64,000 bases of DNA from Armatimonadota bacterium (GCA_018268315.1 JAFDWU010000004.1:153442-217441), one strand, 5' to 3'. Positions 52,232-60,379 are shown, numbered from the stretch's first letter. Notes: generated from the letters alone by a model not told the origin. Numbers and translations are program-made.

Positions 52232-52753
52232 ATGCCTCAACTGCTTGCCGAATCGCTGATTAGAGACGTTCCTGACTTTCCGAAGCCGGGAATCCTCTTC
52301 AAAGACATCGCTCCCGTTGTGGAGAACCCCGCCGCGATGAAAGAGGCAATTGAACTGCTTGCCGAGGATGCCAAGAAGCATCATGCAGACGCCATTTTGG
52401 GAATTGAAAGCCGCGGATTCGTCTTCGGAACGCCCCTCGCGATGCACCTAAACTTGCCGTTCATCATGGCTCGCAAGTTGGGCAAGCTCCCCTACGAGCG
52501 GTATACCGAGGAGTACGCGCTTGAATACGGCACGAATACGATTGAAATCCATGTTGACTCCGTAAAGCCGGGGCAACGGGTTTATATTGTCGACGACCTG
52601 CTCGCAACGGGCGGAACGGCAGCTGCCGCTGCTCGGCTAGTGGACCGCTCGAACGGCTTGGTAGTCGGGTTCGGTTTCCTTGTTGAGTTAACGTTCCTTG
52701 AGGGCCGACAAAATCTTCTCGAGTATCCGGTCAACGCCCTGATCGAATACTAA
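52232..52753 (+). CDS. apt: Adenine phosphoribosyltransferase
   Basis: The 173-aa protein starts LIRDVPDFPKPGILFKDIAP, typical of APRT. It has ILGIESRGFVFGTPLA near 55 and the PRPP-binding loop VYIVDDLLATGGTAAAAARL near 117. It salvages adenine to AMP with PRPP. It is followed after 9 bases by miaA, and then by hfq and dapF, so four unrelated housekeeping functions seem to share one transcript. Confidence 0.95.
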   Translation: MPQLLAESLIRDVPDFPKPGILFKDIAPVVENPAAMKEAIELLAEDAKKHHADAILGIESRGFVFGTPLAMHLNLPFIMARKLGKLPYERYTEEYALEYGTNTIEIHVDSVKPGQRVYIVDDLLATGGTAAAAARLVDRSNGLVVGFGFLVELTFLEGRQNLLEYPVNALIEY

Positions 52754-52762
52754 GGCATCGGC

Positions 52763-53659
52763 ATGGCTGGCCCAATCCTGATTGGAGTCATGGGGCCGAC
52801 TGCCAGCGGCAAATCTGACCTTGCCGAACACCTTGCGGACAAGTTCAACGCCGCCCTCATCAACGCCGATGCATTCCAGATGTATCGATACATGGACATC
52901 GGCACCGGGAAGCCTCTTGATAAGACTCGCTACGAACTGCTAGACATCCTTGAACCCAGTGAGCGCTCGGGAGCAGGAGAATTCATTAACCGAGCCTTGC
53001 CGCAATTGCAGCGGAGCTATGAGTCTGGGCGCAGCGCGATAGTGGTGGGTGGCACCGGCATGTACATCCGAGCGCTATTCGAGGAGTTTGCCGATATTGC
53101 CGCGCCCGCGAGCCAGGAGCTGAAAGACGAGATCCGCGAAATCGAGGAGAAAGGCGGCTTGGAGTTGTTATTGCGGCGGCTTGAAGAAATTGATCCTCAT
53201 ACAAGCGTTGACAAGCGCAATCCAGCGAGGGTTAAGCGAGCGCTGGAAAAGGTCCTGGCCCCATCATCACCGAGTTCGTTTAGATTGCCCTATTCGAACC
53301 GCATTAAGCTCACAATTTGTCACGATAAGCCTGTTTTGGAATCAAGAATTGCAACTAGAGTTGAAAAGATGGTGCACAATGGTTGGATATCGGAAACCGA
53401 GCGATTAAGGTCTATGGGGTATGGACCCGATTGTCCGGGCTTTCGAGCCATAGGGTATCGCGCGATGTGGCGCGTTCTCGAAGGCGAAATTAGAGCTGAA
53501 GTTGCGATAGAAGAAACGGTTAGAGACACCCGTTTGTATGCCAAGCGACAGAGGACATGGCTGAGGAAAGAGCCCGGGCTAATAAGCCTTGAGGGCGATA
53601 CCAACCTGTTTCTGCGCGCTGAGGAAATCGTGCGATCAGCCGGAAATAAGGGAGATTAA
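52763..53659 (+). CDS. miaA: tRNA dimethylallyltransferase MiaA
   Basis: The 298-aa protein has the P-loop [18 protein letters not shown] near residue 7, [18 protein letters not shown] near 34 (usually SADSMQVYR), [15 protein letters not shown] near 93 and the tRNA-binding [11 protein letters not shown] near 151. It adds dimethylallyl to A37 of tRNAs that read UNN codons. The insert region [13 protein letters not shown] near 221 matches the conserved GYxE/GYR-type block. hfq follows 1 base after its stop, the same miaA-hfq order known in many proteobacteria. Confidence 0.95.
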   Translation: MAGPILIGVMGPTASGKSDLAEHLADKFNAALINADAFQMYRYMDIGTGKPLDKTRYELLDILEPSERSGAGEFINRALPQLQRSYESGRSAIVVGGTGMYIRALFEEFADIAAPASQELKDEIREIEEKGGLELLLRRLEEIDPHTSVDKRNPARVKRALEKVLAPSSPSSFRLPYSNRIKLTICHDKPVLESRIATRVEKMVHNGWISETERLRSMGYGPDCPGFRAIGYRAMWRVLEGEIRAEVAIEETVRDTRLYAKRQRTWLRKEPGLISLEGDTNLFLRAEEIVRSAGNKGD

Positions 53660-53660
53660 A

Positions 53661-53921
53661 TTGGGTAAAGCCATTAATTTGCAGGATATGTTTTTGAACC
53701 AAGTCCGTAAGGAAGGGATCGGGGTCACGATCTACCTTACGAACAGCGTTCAATTAAGAGGTCAAGTGCGCGGATTTGACGCATTCACGGTCCTCCTCGA
53801 CGCGCCCGGCAAACCGACGCAGCTTGTTTACAAGCACGCGGTTGCCAGTATCGTGCCATCTAAGGCAGTAGGCGGATATCAGCGGCCAGGCGAATCAGGA
53901 GATGAGCATCACGAAGGTTAA
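53661..53921 (+). CDS. hfq: RNA chaperone Hfq
   Basis: The 86-aa protein reads [18 protein letters not shown] at the N-terminus. It has the Sm1 block [18 protein letters not shown] near 30 and the Sm2 block [14 protein letters not shown] near 52, with the YKHA RNA-binding motif. Hfq hexamers bind small RNAs and mRNAs. TTG 53661 is preferred: GGAG at 53651-53654 precedes it by 6 bases and the frame restores the usual Hfq N-terminus. The short C-terminal tail ([15 protein letters not shown]) is His/Glu rich. Confidence 0.93.
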   Translation: MGKAINLQDMFLNQVRKEGIGVTIYLTNSVQLRGQVRGFDAFTVLLDAPGKPTQLVYKHAVASIVPSKAVGGYQRPGESGDEHHEG

Positions 53922-53924
53922 CGA

Positions 53925-54764
53925 CTGAACAATCTTCCCTTCTCTAAGTGGCATGGCTCCGGCAACGATTTTGTGATCGTTGACGCTTGGGCTACTGATT
54001 TCAACTTGGATTACACGGCTCTCGCACGCAGCATCTGCGATCTACACCAAGGTGTCGGCGCTGATGGACTGTTGCTGCTTTCCCACTCATCCAGCGCTGA
54101 TCTGCGGATGCAGATGTGGAACCCGGATGGGTCGCTGAGCGAAATGTGCGGCAACGGTTTGCGCTGCCTCGCGCTCTTTGCAAAGGAACGTGGCTACACC
54201 AGCGATGAGTTTACGGTGGAGACCGACGCGGGGCCCCGAAAGTGCCTGATTGTCGGTGATTCCGTCCAGGCTGATATGGGGCCGGCAGGAATGCGGCGCG
54301 GTGAGATCGGAATGACCGGCGATCCCCAGCTCACCTTTATCGATCAAGAACTCGAAGGGTATAAGGCAACCGCAGTTTCGATGGGTAATCCACATCTAGT
54401 GCTGTTCGTAGACGACGTGCACAAAGTGGACCTGCGCCACATTGGCGCTCATTTCGAGCATCACCCGCTTTTCCCGAATCGCGTCAATGTTCACTTTGCC
54501 AATGTGGTTGACTCGTCACACCTAGAGGTTGTGCACTGGGAGCGAGGCGCTGGCGCAACTCTAGCGTGTGGGACAGGTGTTTGCGCGGTGGCAGTGGCAG
54601 GCTTTGCGACACAAAGGGCAGAGCCAAATGTGAGCGTGAAAGCGCCTGGCGGCCAGCTACAGGTCAGCATTCAAACAGGAATGCGGGTCCAGATGACCGG
54701 ACCCGCTCGGAAAGTGTTTGAGGGCTCGTGGCCCTTAGGCAGCTCGACTCAGGTAGTCGTGTAG
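53925..54764 (+). CDS. dapF: Diaminopimelate epimerase, apparent CTG start
   Basis: The 279-aa protein has FSKWHGSGNDFVIVDAW at the N-terminus, LHQGVGADGLLLL near 43, SEMCGNGLRCLALF near 75 with the first catalytic Cys, and ERGAGATLACGTGVCAV near 209 with the second. It epimerises LL- to meso-diaminopimelate for lysine and peptidoglycan. The conserved SKWHGSGNDF lies upstream of the first ATG/GTG/TTG (GTG 53973). An in-frame stop at 53919-53921 (the hfq stop) limits the start to CTG 53925, which has GAAGG 7 bases before it. Its 3' end overlaps the convergent PilZ gene by 30 bases. Confidence 0.9.
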   Translation: MNNLPFSKWHGSGNDFVIVDAWATDFNLDYTALARSICDLHQGVGADGLLLLSHSSSADLRMQMWNPDGSLSEMCGNGLRCLALFAKERGYTSDEFTVETDAGPRKCLIVGDSVQADMGPAGMRRGEIGMTGDPQLTFIDQELEGYKATAVSMGNPHLVLFVDDVHKVDLRHIGAHFEHHPLFPNRVNVHFANVVDSSHLEVVHWERGAGATLACGTGVCAVAVAGFATQRAEPNVSVKAPGGQLQVSIQTGMRVQMTGPARKVFEGSWPLGSSTQVVV

Positions 54765-55352
54765 CAAATATCGGGCGCTGCCGATGTAATCCAAGAACTC
54801 GACGCCATAGCCCTGGCCATCGTTACCTGCATGGGCAACGACGGAAAGCATGCGAACGTTTGAGCCGTCTTCCAGGTTCGCCTGGAATTCAACAAGCGTG
54901 CCCTGCTCAAGCGGCTTTTCAAGGACTGTCCAGGCGCCGCCAATGCTGATGTCGTCAGTAAAACCGTTAACTTCGGTGACCTTCTGCTCGAACTCACCTT
55001 CGGTGATCGTTCGAATAGTGATCGGGATATTCATTCGGTAGCGAGGATATCGGCGTCGATCCACCACTTCCCAAAGTCGATCGGAGAGGCTGACCGAAAT
55101 ACCGCCCTCGCCGCGCTCAACATTGATAACATCGGCTTCGGCCTTGACGTACTGCGAACGATCATTGACAATGAGCATCGCTCGGCTACCGGCGGTCGCC
55201 ATCAAGGCGTTGGAGTCTTCCGTCTTCAGGACAAGCGGCTGAACGGACGACAGCTTGGCGTTAATCGCCACTGCCCCTGAAGGCGCATAGAAAATTACGC
55301 GAAGCGGCGCGCCCTCGCGGAGTCGATCACGAAGCTCAAAAATACTTTCCAC
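54735..55352 (-). CDS. PilZ-domain c-di-GMP receptor (YcgR-like)
   Basis: The 205-aa protein has an N-terminal YcgR-like domain at about 1-95 (LRVIFYAPSGAVAINAKLSS). A PilZ domain follows with DRRRYPRYRMNIPI near 97, giving the RxxxR c-di-GMP contact, and DDISIGGAWTVLE near 134, giving the D/NxSxxG contact. GQGYGVEFLDY near 185 closes the barrel. Proteins of this layout control flagellar motors, pili or exopolysaccharide in response to c-di-GMP, fitting the GGDEF, FliD and PilB-like genes in this window. Its last ten codons overlap dapF on the opposite strand. Confidence 0.88.
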   Translation of the reverse strand: MESIFELRDRLREGAPLRVIFYAPSGAVAINAKLSSVQPLVLKTEDSNALMATAGSRAMLIVNDRSQYVKAEADVINVERGEGGISVSLSDRLWEVVDRRRYPRYRMNIPITIRTITEGEFEQKVTEVNGFTDDISIGGAWTVLEKPLEQGTLVEFQANLEDGSNVRMLSVVAHAGNDGQGYGVEFLDYIGSARYLLHDYLSRAA

Positions 55353-55394
55353 ACTCTTGTAGTCGGAATTTGTGAGATCAAGATTTAGGGGAAA

Positions 55395-55880
55395 TTACGG
55401 GCGGCGAAGGCTTCGCATTCGTTCAAGTTCCCTGCGTTCATCCTTCTTCGCAAGCGCCTCGCGCTTATCGTAGTGGCTCTTGCCGCGAGCAAGCCCGATC
55501 TCCACTTTCGCTTTGCGGTTCTTAAAATAGATCTTCAGCGCGACGATCGTGAAGCCCTTTTCCTTGGACTTGCGGTCGATCTGATCGATCTCCCGCTTGT
55601 GAAGCAACAGCTTTCGATCCCGCCTTCGCTCCGTCTTGTCGAAGCTAGCATTCTCGTAGGGCTCGATGTCGGCGTTGATAAGCCAGGCCTCTCCATTCGT
55701 TACCTTACAGTAAGCGTCGGTTAAATTGGCCCGTCCGTGAAACACGCTTTTGACTTCCGATCCGGCCAGAACCAGCCCGGCTTCAAACGTATCGATGATC
55801 TCGTATTCGTGGTAGGCCTTGCGATTCTGGATCGATTTCGGCGCGCTTTCGGATTTATCCTTTGGCTGCTTCTTCGCCAT
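55395..55880 (-). CDS. smpB: tmRNA-binding protein SmpB
   Basis: The 161-aa protein has IQNRKAYHEYEIIDTFEAGL near residue 16, LAGSEVKSVFHGRANLTDAY near 38, KLLLHKREIDQI near 90 and LKIYFKNRKAKVEIGLARGK near 115, the conserved SmpB blocks. It carries tmRNA into stalled ribosomes. ATG 55880 is chosen because a TACAAT box lies 9 bases upstream, inside the longer frame from 55910. The tmRNA gene is not in this window. It is divergent from the FKBP lipoprotein gene, with only 38 bases between the starts. Confidence 0.95.
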   Translation of the reverse strand: MAKKQPKDKSESAPKSIQNRKAYHEYEIIDTFEAGLVLAGSEVKSVFHGRANLTDAYCKVTNGEAWLINADIEPYENASFDKTERRRDRKLLLHKREIDQIDRKSKEKGFTIVALKIYFKNRKAKVEIGLARGKSHYDKREALAKKDERRELERMRSLRRP

Positions 55881-55889
55881 GAGCGTCGC

Positions 55890-55895
55890 ATTGTA
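55890..55895 (-). promoter_or_regulatory. -10 box TACAAT for smpB
   Basis: TACAAT on the minus strand ends 9 bases before ATG 55880. It overlaps the left arm of a palindrome (55892-55909). Confidence 0.5.
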
Positions 55896-55909
55896 CCGAA
55901 CCGGGTACA
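55892..55909. promoter_or_regulatory. TGTACC-N6-GGTACA palindrome between divergent smpB and FKBP genes
   Basis: TGTACC (55892-55897) and GGTACA (55904-55909) are perfect inverted arms separated by 6 bases. Each arm overlaps one of the two divergent -10 boxes. It could be an operator controlling both genes, or simply two back-to-back promoters of similar sequence. Confidence 0.4.
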
Positions 55910-55911
55910 TT
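55906..55911 (+). promoter_or_regulatory. -10 box TACATT for the FKBP operon
   Basis: TACATT ends 7 bases before GTG 55919. No Shine-Dalgarno is present in TCTTAGC. Confidence 0.5.
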
Positions 55912-55918
55912 TCTTAGC

Positions 55919-56722
55919 GTGAGACCTCCATTCCTTGCCCTCTGTTGCCTTGCGTTTTTGGCGTCGGGCTGCAACAAGAGCAGTTCATCGCCCACCACCG
56001 TCCAAGAGCAAGAGAAGAAGATCGACAAGTCAGGAGCGATCCTCAAGAGCCTAGGAATCAAGGATGTCAAAGTTGGAACCGGGGAAACCGCGGAAGTCGG
56101 AGACATTCTCAACGTTCGCTACAAAGGAAGTCTCCTCAATAAGGTCGTCTTCGACGAAAATATGAGCGAGGGCAAGCCGCCTTTCGGTTTCCGGCTTGGA
56201 GTAAGTGCCGTAATCCAGGGCTGGCAGAAAGGGCTCGTCGGCATGAAAGTCGGCGGAGAAAGGCAACTCGCCATTCCTTCCGACATGGGCTACGCAGATA
56301 TGGGTAGCGGCGATAAGATTCCGCCGTACTCCGACCTGTATTTCGATATCAAGCTTATCGGGATTGTGAAGCCTAACAAGAGCGACACCGTAGCCAGAGA
56401 AATCCTTCAAACGGGCTCAGGCAAGAAGGTGGGGGCCACGGATCTTGTTGATATTAATTTCACGGGCTCGTATATGGATGGGCAGGTTTTCGATAAGACC
56501 ACTCCTGGTAAACCAACAACGTTTCCGATGGATAGCCCCCGCGTACCGCTGGGATTAGCGCGCGCCATGCTTGGCCAGCCCGTCGGAACAAAGCTGCGAG
56601 TGACTTTGCCTCCCGCAGTGGGATTTCAATCGGGAACGGATAATGGTGCGATCCCCGATAACATGATCACGGTCTTTAATCTTGAAATTGTTGCCACACG
56701 GCCGAAGCCAGACTCAAAATGA
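55919..56722 (+). CDS. Lipoprotein with two FKBP-type peptidyl-prolyl isomerase domains
   Basis: The signal (MRPPFLALCCLAFLASGC) ends in a lipobox with Cys18, so it is a lipoprotein. The first FKBP domain at about 48-150 contains VGDILNVRYKGSLLN, FRLGVSAVIQGWQKGLVGMKVGGER and DLYFDIKLIGI. A second, weaker FKBP domain at about 160-262 contains VDINFTGSYMDGQVFDKT and PVGTKLRVTLPP. The family speeds proline isomerisation and assists folding of exported proteins. It overlaps the next exported gene by ATGA and heads a three-gene operon. Confidence 0.85.
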   Translation: MRPPFLALCCLAFLASGCNKSSSSPTTVQEQEKKIDKSGAILKSLGIKDVKVGTGETAEVGDILNVRYKGSLLNKVVFDENMSEGKPPFGFRLGVSAVIQGWQKGLVGMKVGGERQLAIPSDMGYADMGSGDKIPPYSDLYFDIKLIGIVKPNKSDTVAREILQTGSGKKVGATDLVDINFTGSYMDGQVFDKTTPGKPTTFPMDSPRVPLGLARAMLGQPVGTKLRVTLPPAVGFQSGTDNGAIPDNMITVFNLEIVATRPKPDSK

Positions 56723-57357
56723 ATAGGCTAGTGACTCTGCTCGTACTATTGCCCGGCGTCGTAGCATCTGGGCAGGTCGCCAAGGCTGGCGGAAGCTATT
56801 CGATGAGGCTGAAGCTTAAACAAGGACAGGTGTTGTCCTACACCGTCGACTCGAGTACCGGCGCCGCTGGCCAGACTCAGCACTTCACCATGGTCCGCAA
56901 ATGGACTGTCATCAGTGCGACAGCCAGCGACTATACGCTGAGAGAGGAACTGCTCGACGTTAAGCTGAATGGACAATCCACATCGCTTGGGAATAAAGGG
57001 AGCAATCTACAGATAAATGCCTATGGCGAAACCGTCAGCTCTGCCGCTTCCCCGGTGAGTTTGGGTTCACCATTTCCAAAGCGCCCGGTCCGCCTTGGCG
57101 AACAATGGTCGATGGCGATAACCCAGGTTGGTCTCCGTGGCGTTATGTCCTACAAGCTGACTGGCTTCAAGAACTTGCGCGGTCGCCACGCGGCGGTCAT
57201 CAAGGAACGCTTCACTTCAAAGGCCGCCTCAGTTGACGGCCAGGGCGAATTACTCGTCGATATTGCGGATGGGACCATTCTCCAAAGTTCCCTCAGCCTG
57301 AAGGTGAACTATGGCAACGACACGTCCGTATCCAGAATTGTGATGAAGAGGGTTTGA
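56719..57357 (+). CDS. Hypothetical exported protein, 212 aa
   Basis: A signal peptide (RLVTLLVLLPGVVASGQ) is followed by an all-beta protein with repeated strands (YSMRLKLKQGQVLSYTVDS, FTMVRKWTVISATASDYTLRE, GVMSYKLTGFKNLRGRHAAVI). No catalytic motif or known family stands out. Its ATG overlaps the FKBP stop as ATGA and its TGA overlaps the TTG of the next gene, so all three are translationally coupled. A role as a periplasmic partner of the FKBP lipoprotein is possible but unsupported. Confidence 0.6.
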   Translation: MNRLVTLLVLLPGVVASGQVAKAGGSYSMRLKLKQGQVLSYTVDSSTGAAGQTQHFTMVRKWTVISATASDYTLREELLDVKLNGQSTSLGNKGSNLQINAYGETVSSAASPVSLGSPFPKRPVRLGEQWSMAITQVGLRGVMSYKLTGFKNLRGRHAAVIKERFTSKAASVDGQGELLVDIADGTILQSSLSLKVNYGNDTSVSRIVMKRV

Positions 57358-58076
57358 GTGGTGCTTCGGTGCTAGCATGCCGTTCCTCCGATCCGGTTGC
57401 GGTCAGGTTGCTGGCTCAGCATCCTAAGGTTTCTTCCGCCGTACACGACGACTTTCCGGGTCTCGGATTTGGCGATAGGGCCATCCTTATCAACGATTTT
57501 TCTGTGGCAGTTCGCGGCCTGCCCGAAATCATGGATAACAACCCACTTGTCTGTGCTAATAAGGCATGCATTCCGGGTCCTGGCGAAACAATGGCTCTTA
57601 TCGCACTGGCTCCGATTCTTCGGGCTGGCCTGACACTTGAAGAACTGATCATTCAGACAAACGCTCCGGTTAGCGAACCGGCGCTCGGCCAGTTTATAGG
57701 CGATCTTTGCGCGCTTCTGGCACACGAGCCTTTCGTGGAGCCGGTGGAGTACGAGGAGTGCCTGGTGCTGGTTGCCCGAATGCTCCTTGCTGAGGAGTTG
57801 CAGCCTCAGCAGATTGACGACCTCTATCAAGAGTCTTACGGGAGATCGTTCTTCGTTCAGCACCTTGAATCCCCGCTTGGAGTTCCACCGGCCGTTCATG
57901 GCTCACCGGCTGGTTTTTACCGCTGTCGCACCGAAAAAGGCGGAGGCGTGACCTTGGTGACTTGCGAGGTGTTTGCCGACCAAAATGGCAAAGCTGGGGC
58001 AGCACAGTTGATTCATGTAATGAACATCATGTGTGGCTTTGAGGAGAACCTCGGAATCCCTGAAAGCGTGAACTAG
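57354..58076 (+). CDS. Truncated ArgC-like protein, probably non-catalytic
   Basis: I do not recognise it with certainty, but the 240-aa product resembles N-acetyl-gamma-glutamyl-phosphate reductase without its NADP-binding domain. ACIPGPGETMALIALAPILRAGL (71-93) parallels VPGCYPTAAxLAL, with the catalytic Cys position occupied by Pro76. The C-terminal part (LQPQQIDDLYQESYG, PPAVHGSPAGFY and KAGAAQLIHVMNIMCGFEENLGI) parallels the end of ArgC (KGAAAQAVQxxN...). No GxSGYxG loop is present and length is about 100 residues short. It starts with TTG overlapping the upstream stop. A divergent family with a new function is the alternative. Confidence 0.45.
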   Translation: MSGASVLACRSSDPVAVRLLAQHPKVSSAVHDDFPGLGFGDRAILINDFSVAVRGLPEIMDNNPLVCANKACIPGPGETMALIALAPILRAGLTLEELIIQTNAPVSEPALGQFIGDLCALLAHEPFVEPVEYEECLVLVARMLLAEELQPQQIDDLYQESYGRSFFVQHLESPLGVPPAVHGSPAGFYRCRTEKGGGVTLVTCEVFADQNGKAGAAQLIHVMNIMCGFEENLGIPESVN

Positions 58077-58109
58077 CGCTTGCGCCGAGCTTCTTTTCGC
58101 CTTACGCTG

Positions 58110-58115
58110 TAAACT
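58110..58115 (+). promoter_or_regulatory. -10 box TAAACT for the MOP-type membrane protein gene
   Basis: TAAACT ends 7 bases before GTG 58123. The gap GCCTCAA has no Shine-Dalgarno. Confidence 0.5.
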
Positions 58116-58122
58116 GCCTCAA

Positions 58123-59475
58123 GTGGGAAGCGTGCTCGAACCGATAACCGAGCCGGTAGCCACCGCTCCCACCCAGCGGGAAATCTTTCGCTTCTACTAT
58201 CCGCTCGCCCTTTCTTGGCTTTTCATGGGGCTTGAAGGACCCATTTGCGGCACTGTGCTTTCCCGTCGGCCCGACAGCACCCTTCACCTTGCTTCGCTGC
58301 TCGTGATGATGCAGATTGCAATGTGGATTGAGAGTCCAATCATGGATCTTCTCAGCACCTCCAATACGCTGTCCGATAGCAGAGCCAACTACCTTCAGAT
58401 CGGGCGATTTACTAAGGGATTGATGATCTGGGTGACCTTCTTTCACGGGCTGCTCGCCTTCACCCCGCTGTTTGACTTCGTGCTGCTGAGACTGTTTCAT
58501 GCAGACCCTTCCGTTGTTGAGGCAATTCGGCCAGGCTTTCGTTTGATGCTCTTCTGGAGCGCATGCATCGGCTGGCGCAGGTTCCTCCAGGGCATCCTAA
58601 TTCGGAATGGAGTGACACGGGCGGTCGGGCAAGGCACCACCGTGCGGGTGTGCTCCCTCGCTGGCACGGCATTCCTTTTGCACCTAACCACTTCTCTGCC
58701 GGGAGCAACGCTTGCCGGATGCGCGCTTTCCGTCTCGGTATTCAACGAGGCAGCATTCATTCACTGGGCGTCTCGCAAGGTTGTCAAGGAGAATTTTTCG
58801 GCCCCGAAGCCAAGTGACGGCCCGCCTATTTCCTTCCGCCGTCTTCTGGTTTTTCATCTACCGCTCGCCCTGACGACGATGGTGACTCTTAGCCAAGGTC
58901 CCATCCTTGTGCATGGCATCAATGGAACCGTCGGCGCCGTTCTCACGCTTGCAGGATGGCAAGCCGCCCACGCCTTCATTTGGCTTGCCAGAGCGAGTGG
59001 ATACGCCTTACCGGAGACGGTTATCACGCTTCAGCGGTGCCCAAACGCGGTTCCGGAGTTATGGAAGTTCTGCATTACCGTCGGGATGGCGACATCCGGA
59101 TTGCTGTTTCTGCTCGGGTTGTTCGGGATTGATCACTTGCTGTTCACCGGCATCATTCAGGTTAAGCCGGATGTTGAGCCTTACGCGCACATGGCCTTCC
59201 TATCGGCAGCGCTCCTGCCGCTAATCGGGTCGATACAGGGCTTCTTTCGCGGAATGCTCACCGCCGCGCACAAAACGGGATCACGGACGGTTGCGATATT
59301 CGTTGCTGCTTCCCTGCTGATCATCTTCACAAGTTTCGGTTTTGGGGTCTACCCGTCGGCAGTTGTGGTCGCATCGATAATCCTGAACATTGCAATGCTC
59401 GGCGAACTGGCGGTGCTTTGGGCAGCGTGGAAGAAGGTGGAAGCCCAGCGCGCAGAGCTGGTTACCAGTTCCTGA
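58123..59475 (+). CDS. Polytopic membrane protein, MOP/ANKH-like
   Basis: The 450-aa protein has about 11-12 hydrophobic segments in two similar halves. Each half opens with a comparable helix: EIFRFYYPLALSWLFMGLEGPI near residue 19 and RRLLVFHLPLALTTMVTLSQGPI near 240. FYYPLA...GPI and LMIWVTFFHGLLAFTPLFD are reminiscent of MATE/MurJ-type exporters and ANKH-like proteins of the multidrug/oligosaccharidyl-lipid/polysaccharide superfamily. No family-specific catalytic residues are visible, so substrate is unknown. Its end overlaps the pseudouridine synthase gene by 14 bases, tail to tail. Confidence 0.55.
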   Translation: MGSVLEPITEPVATAPTQREIFRFYYPLALSWLFMGLEGPICGTVLSRRPDSTLHLASLLVMMQIAMWIESPIMDLLSTSNTLSDSRANYLQIGRFTKGLMIWVTFFHGLLAFTPLFDFVLLRLFHADPSVVEAIRPGFRLMLFWSACIGWRRFLQGILIRNGVTRAVGQGTTVRVCSLAGTAFLLHLTTSLPGATLAGCALSVSVFNEAAFIHWASRKVVKENFSAPKPSDGPPISFRRLLVFHLPLALTTMVTLSQGPILVHGINGTVGAVLTLAGWQAAHAFIWLARASGYALPETVITLQRCPNAVPELWKFCITVGMATSGLLFLLGLFGIDHLLFTGIIQVKPDVEPYAHMAFLSAALLPLIGSIQGFFRGMLTAAHKTGSRTVAIFVAASLLIIFTSFGFGVYPSAVVVASIILNIAMLGELAVLWAAWKKVEAQRAELVTSS

Positions 59476-60379
59476 GTTGGTCTTCGAACTCCGTTGCGTT
59501 GAAGCCAAAGTCGGCAGGTGGCGCTTGCCAAAGATCAATCACCTCGCCGCTTCTCGGATGCTCAAATCGAAGATATGCCGCGTGAAGCTGCATGGGCCCC
59601 TCAGCAATTCCTTTCGGCGCGTATAGGCGATCACCGAGAACAGGGTAGCCGAGTGACTGCAAGTGAATTCGAATCTGATGTGTGCGACCGGTTTCAAGTC
59701 GCGCCCCGACCAGGGTAGTTCTTCCCCTCGATTCCAACCTTTTGAAATGGGTTACCGCAGCTTTGCCCTTCTGATCAATGGCCATCTTCAGTCTGTTGGT
59801 CTTCGAGCGAGCAATGGGCGCGTTCACGGTAAGCCGTTCGTGGTCGAAGAGCCCCGCAATCACGGCAAGATACCGGCGCTCCGCAGTCTTCTTCTCAATT
59901 TGGCGGGCAAGGCGGGCGTGGGTCGTGTCGTCCTTGGCAACCATGATCAACCCGGTTGTTTCTTTATCCAGACGGTGGACGATCCCGGGCCGAAATGCGC
60001 CCCCTGCTTGGGAAAGCGAGTGGGAACGTGCAAGGAGCGCGTTCACGAGAGACGGCTCTTTGAGGGATGGTGCGGGATGGGTAGCCAGCCCTCGCGGTTT
60101 GTTGACCACCAGCAAGAATTCATCCTCGAATAAGACCTCAAGCGGAATCTCGGCAGGCGTTAAGTCATGCGCGGCTTGAGCGGGAGGTTCATCAAGTTCC
60201 ACAACCATGCCCGGCAGAACCAGAAAACTGGGTTTTCTGGGGGTGCCGTCCACGCGCACCGCCCCCTCCGTAGCAAGCCCTGCAAGCTTTGTCCGGCTAT
60301 AATCCGGCATATTTTGTTGCAAAAACTTGTCAAGACGGCTGGATTCGCGAACTTCTAGTCTCATAGTGCTATCCAACAT
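59462..60379 (-). CDS. RluA/RluD-family pseudouridine synthase
   Basis: The 305-aa protein has an N-terminal S4 domain (SSRLDKFLQQNMPDYSRTKLAGLATEGAVRVDG) and the catalytic core motif FRPGIVHRLDKETTGLIMVAKD near 127-148, with the catalytic Asp in HRLDKET. VGARLETGRTHQIRIHL and YPVLGDRLYAP follow further on. It isomerises uridines in 23S rRNA; the RluD type, with an S4 domain, is most likely. ATG 60379 and ATG 60364 are both possible starts. It is divergent from the lipoprotein gene that follows. Confidence 0.9.
   Translation of the reverse strand: MLDSTMRLEVRESSRLDKFLQQNMPDYSRTKLAGLATEGAVRVDGTPRKPSFLVLPGMVVELDEPPAQAAHDLTPAEIPLEVLFEDEFLLVVNKPRGLATHPAPSLKEPSLVNALLARSHSLSQAGGAFRPGIVHRLDKETTGLIMVAKDDTTHARLARQIEKKTAERRYLAVIAGLFDHERLTVNAPIARSKTNRLKMAIDQKGKAAVTHFKRLESRGRTTLVGARLETGRTHQIRIHLQSLGYPVLGDRLYAPKGIAEGPMQLHAAYLRFEHPRSGEVIDLWQAPPADFGFNATEFEDQLRNW

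Noticed and set aside
53973-54764. dapF starting at GTG 53973
   Set aside because: This would remove the conserved SKWHGSGNDF segment, whose Asn contacts substrate. The CTG at 53925 with GAAGG upstream keeps it.
55881-55910. 10-residue longer smpB
   Set aside because: The TACAAT -10 box lies inside the extension and the conserved protein begins after ATG 55880.
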